Source: Oscillospiraceae bacterium
GTDB taxonomy: Bacteria; Bacillota; Clostridia; Oscillospirales; Oscillospiraceae
Assembly: GCA_017557265.1 (NCBI GenBank)
Contig: JAFZAM010000151.1
Location: forward strand, 1 to 5,338
DNA: 5,338 nt
Direction of reading: 5' to 3'
Shown here: one piece after another, positions 5,256-5,338 of the stretch
Numbering within the stretch: position 1 is the first letter of the stretch
How the letters are laid out: every line of letters begins with the position of its first letter
Position numbers and translations under genes: made by a program
The notes under the pieces: model-generated
The model's database searches: none
The model's input: only the letters and a program-made list of their open reading frames with translations
What the model was told of the DNA's origin: nothing

Positions 5256-5338
5256 TTATTTTTTGTCCGCCATGCCGAGGCTGAGGTCGCCGTCTTTTAT
5301 CCAGCCGAGCTTTCTGCACAGCAGGCAGAGCAACTTGC
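5256..5338 (-). CDS. C-terminal end of an unidentified convergent gene (partial)
   Basis: Reading leftward from the right edge, one frame is open to a TAA at 5258-5256 and encodes a C-terminus ending GWIKDGDLSLGMADKK. Nearly all third codon positions in this frame are G or C, as expected for a real gene in this genome. The stop falls just before the bidirectional terminator, which is the normal arrangement for convergent genes. A competing frame reads on through the terminator and antisense to hsp20, which is implausible. The 27 visible residues are too few to name a family. Confidence 0.5.
   Translation of the reverse strand, partial: KLLCLLCRKLGWIKDGDLSLGMADKK

Noticed and set aside
4717..5319. 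A 200-codon minus-strand frame opposite hsp20.
   Set aside because: It passes through the terminator hairpin and lies antisense to a clear Hsp20 gene. The short frame ending at 5256 is the better leftward coding candidate.
1..5338. CRISPR arrays, insertion sequences, attachment sites or a defence island.
   Set aside because: I saw no spaced direct repeats, transposase-like proteins or terminal repeats. Apart from the CAAX-family protease, which alone is not evidence of immunity, all genes are housekeeping or stress genes.

Overview
The window is about 5.3 kb of GC-rich bacterial DNA. Genes are tightly packed, have strong AGGAGG-like ribosome binding sites, and carry a perfect CIRCE operator and a clostridial-style tmRNA. 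Together these suggest a high-GC member of the Clostridia/Firmicutes. This placement is inference, and no species is claimed.

Layout. Positions 1-4529 are one long leftward (minus-strand) block. In transcription order it holds a CAAX/ABI-family membrane protease (4529 to 3507), a PlsC-like acyltransferase with an internal zinc ribbon and an extra C-terminal domain (3452 to 2292), glyceraldehyde-3-phosphate dehydrogenase (2261 to 1254), the trans-translation factor SmpB (1232 to 768), a cyclophilin-type peptidyl-prolyl isomerase (752 to 234), and the 5' part of tmRNA/ssrA (175 to beyond base 1). Gaps of 54, 30, 21, 15 and 58 nt separate them, and no convincing terminator lies between them. A good sigma-A promoter (TTGACT, 17 bp, TAATAT) precedes the protease. 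A possible extended -10 promoter sits before the acyltransferase.

Rightward, one gene is present: a small heat-shock protein (Hsp20, 4795-5199) ending at a strong rho-independent terminator. Its 147-nt leader begins beside the CIRCE element (4621-4647). The leader can fold so that part of its Shine-Dalgarno sequence is paired. The last 83 bases probably hold the C-terminus of an unidentified convergent gene.

Genes working together. SmpB and tmRNA are the two parts of ribosome rescue and sit almost side by side, with the cyclophilin between them. Hsp20 is a chaperone apparently repressed by HrcA. No novel multi-gene system is evident. The most interesting points are GAPDH substitutions at the NAD/NADP discriminating sites, the direct CIRCE control of an sHsp combined with a structured leader, the predicted tmRNA tag ENNNSLPVAA with a GAG resume codon, and the zinc-ribbon acyltransferase architecture.
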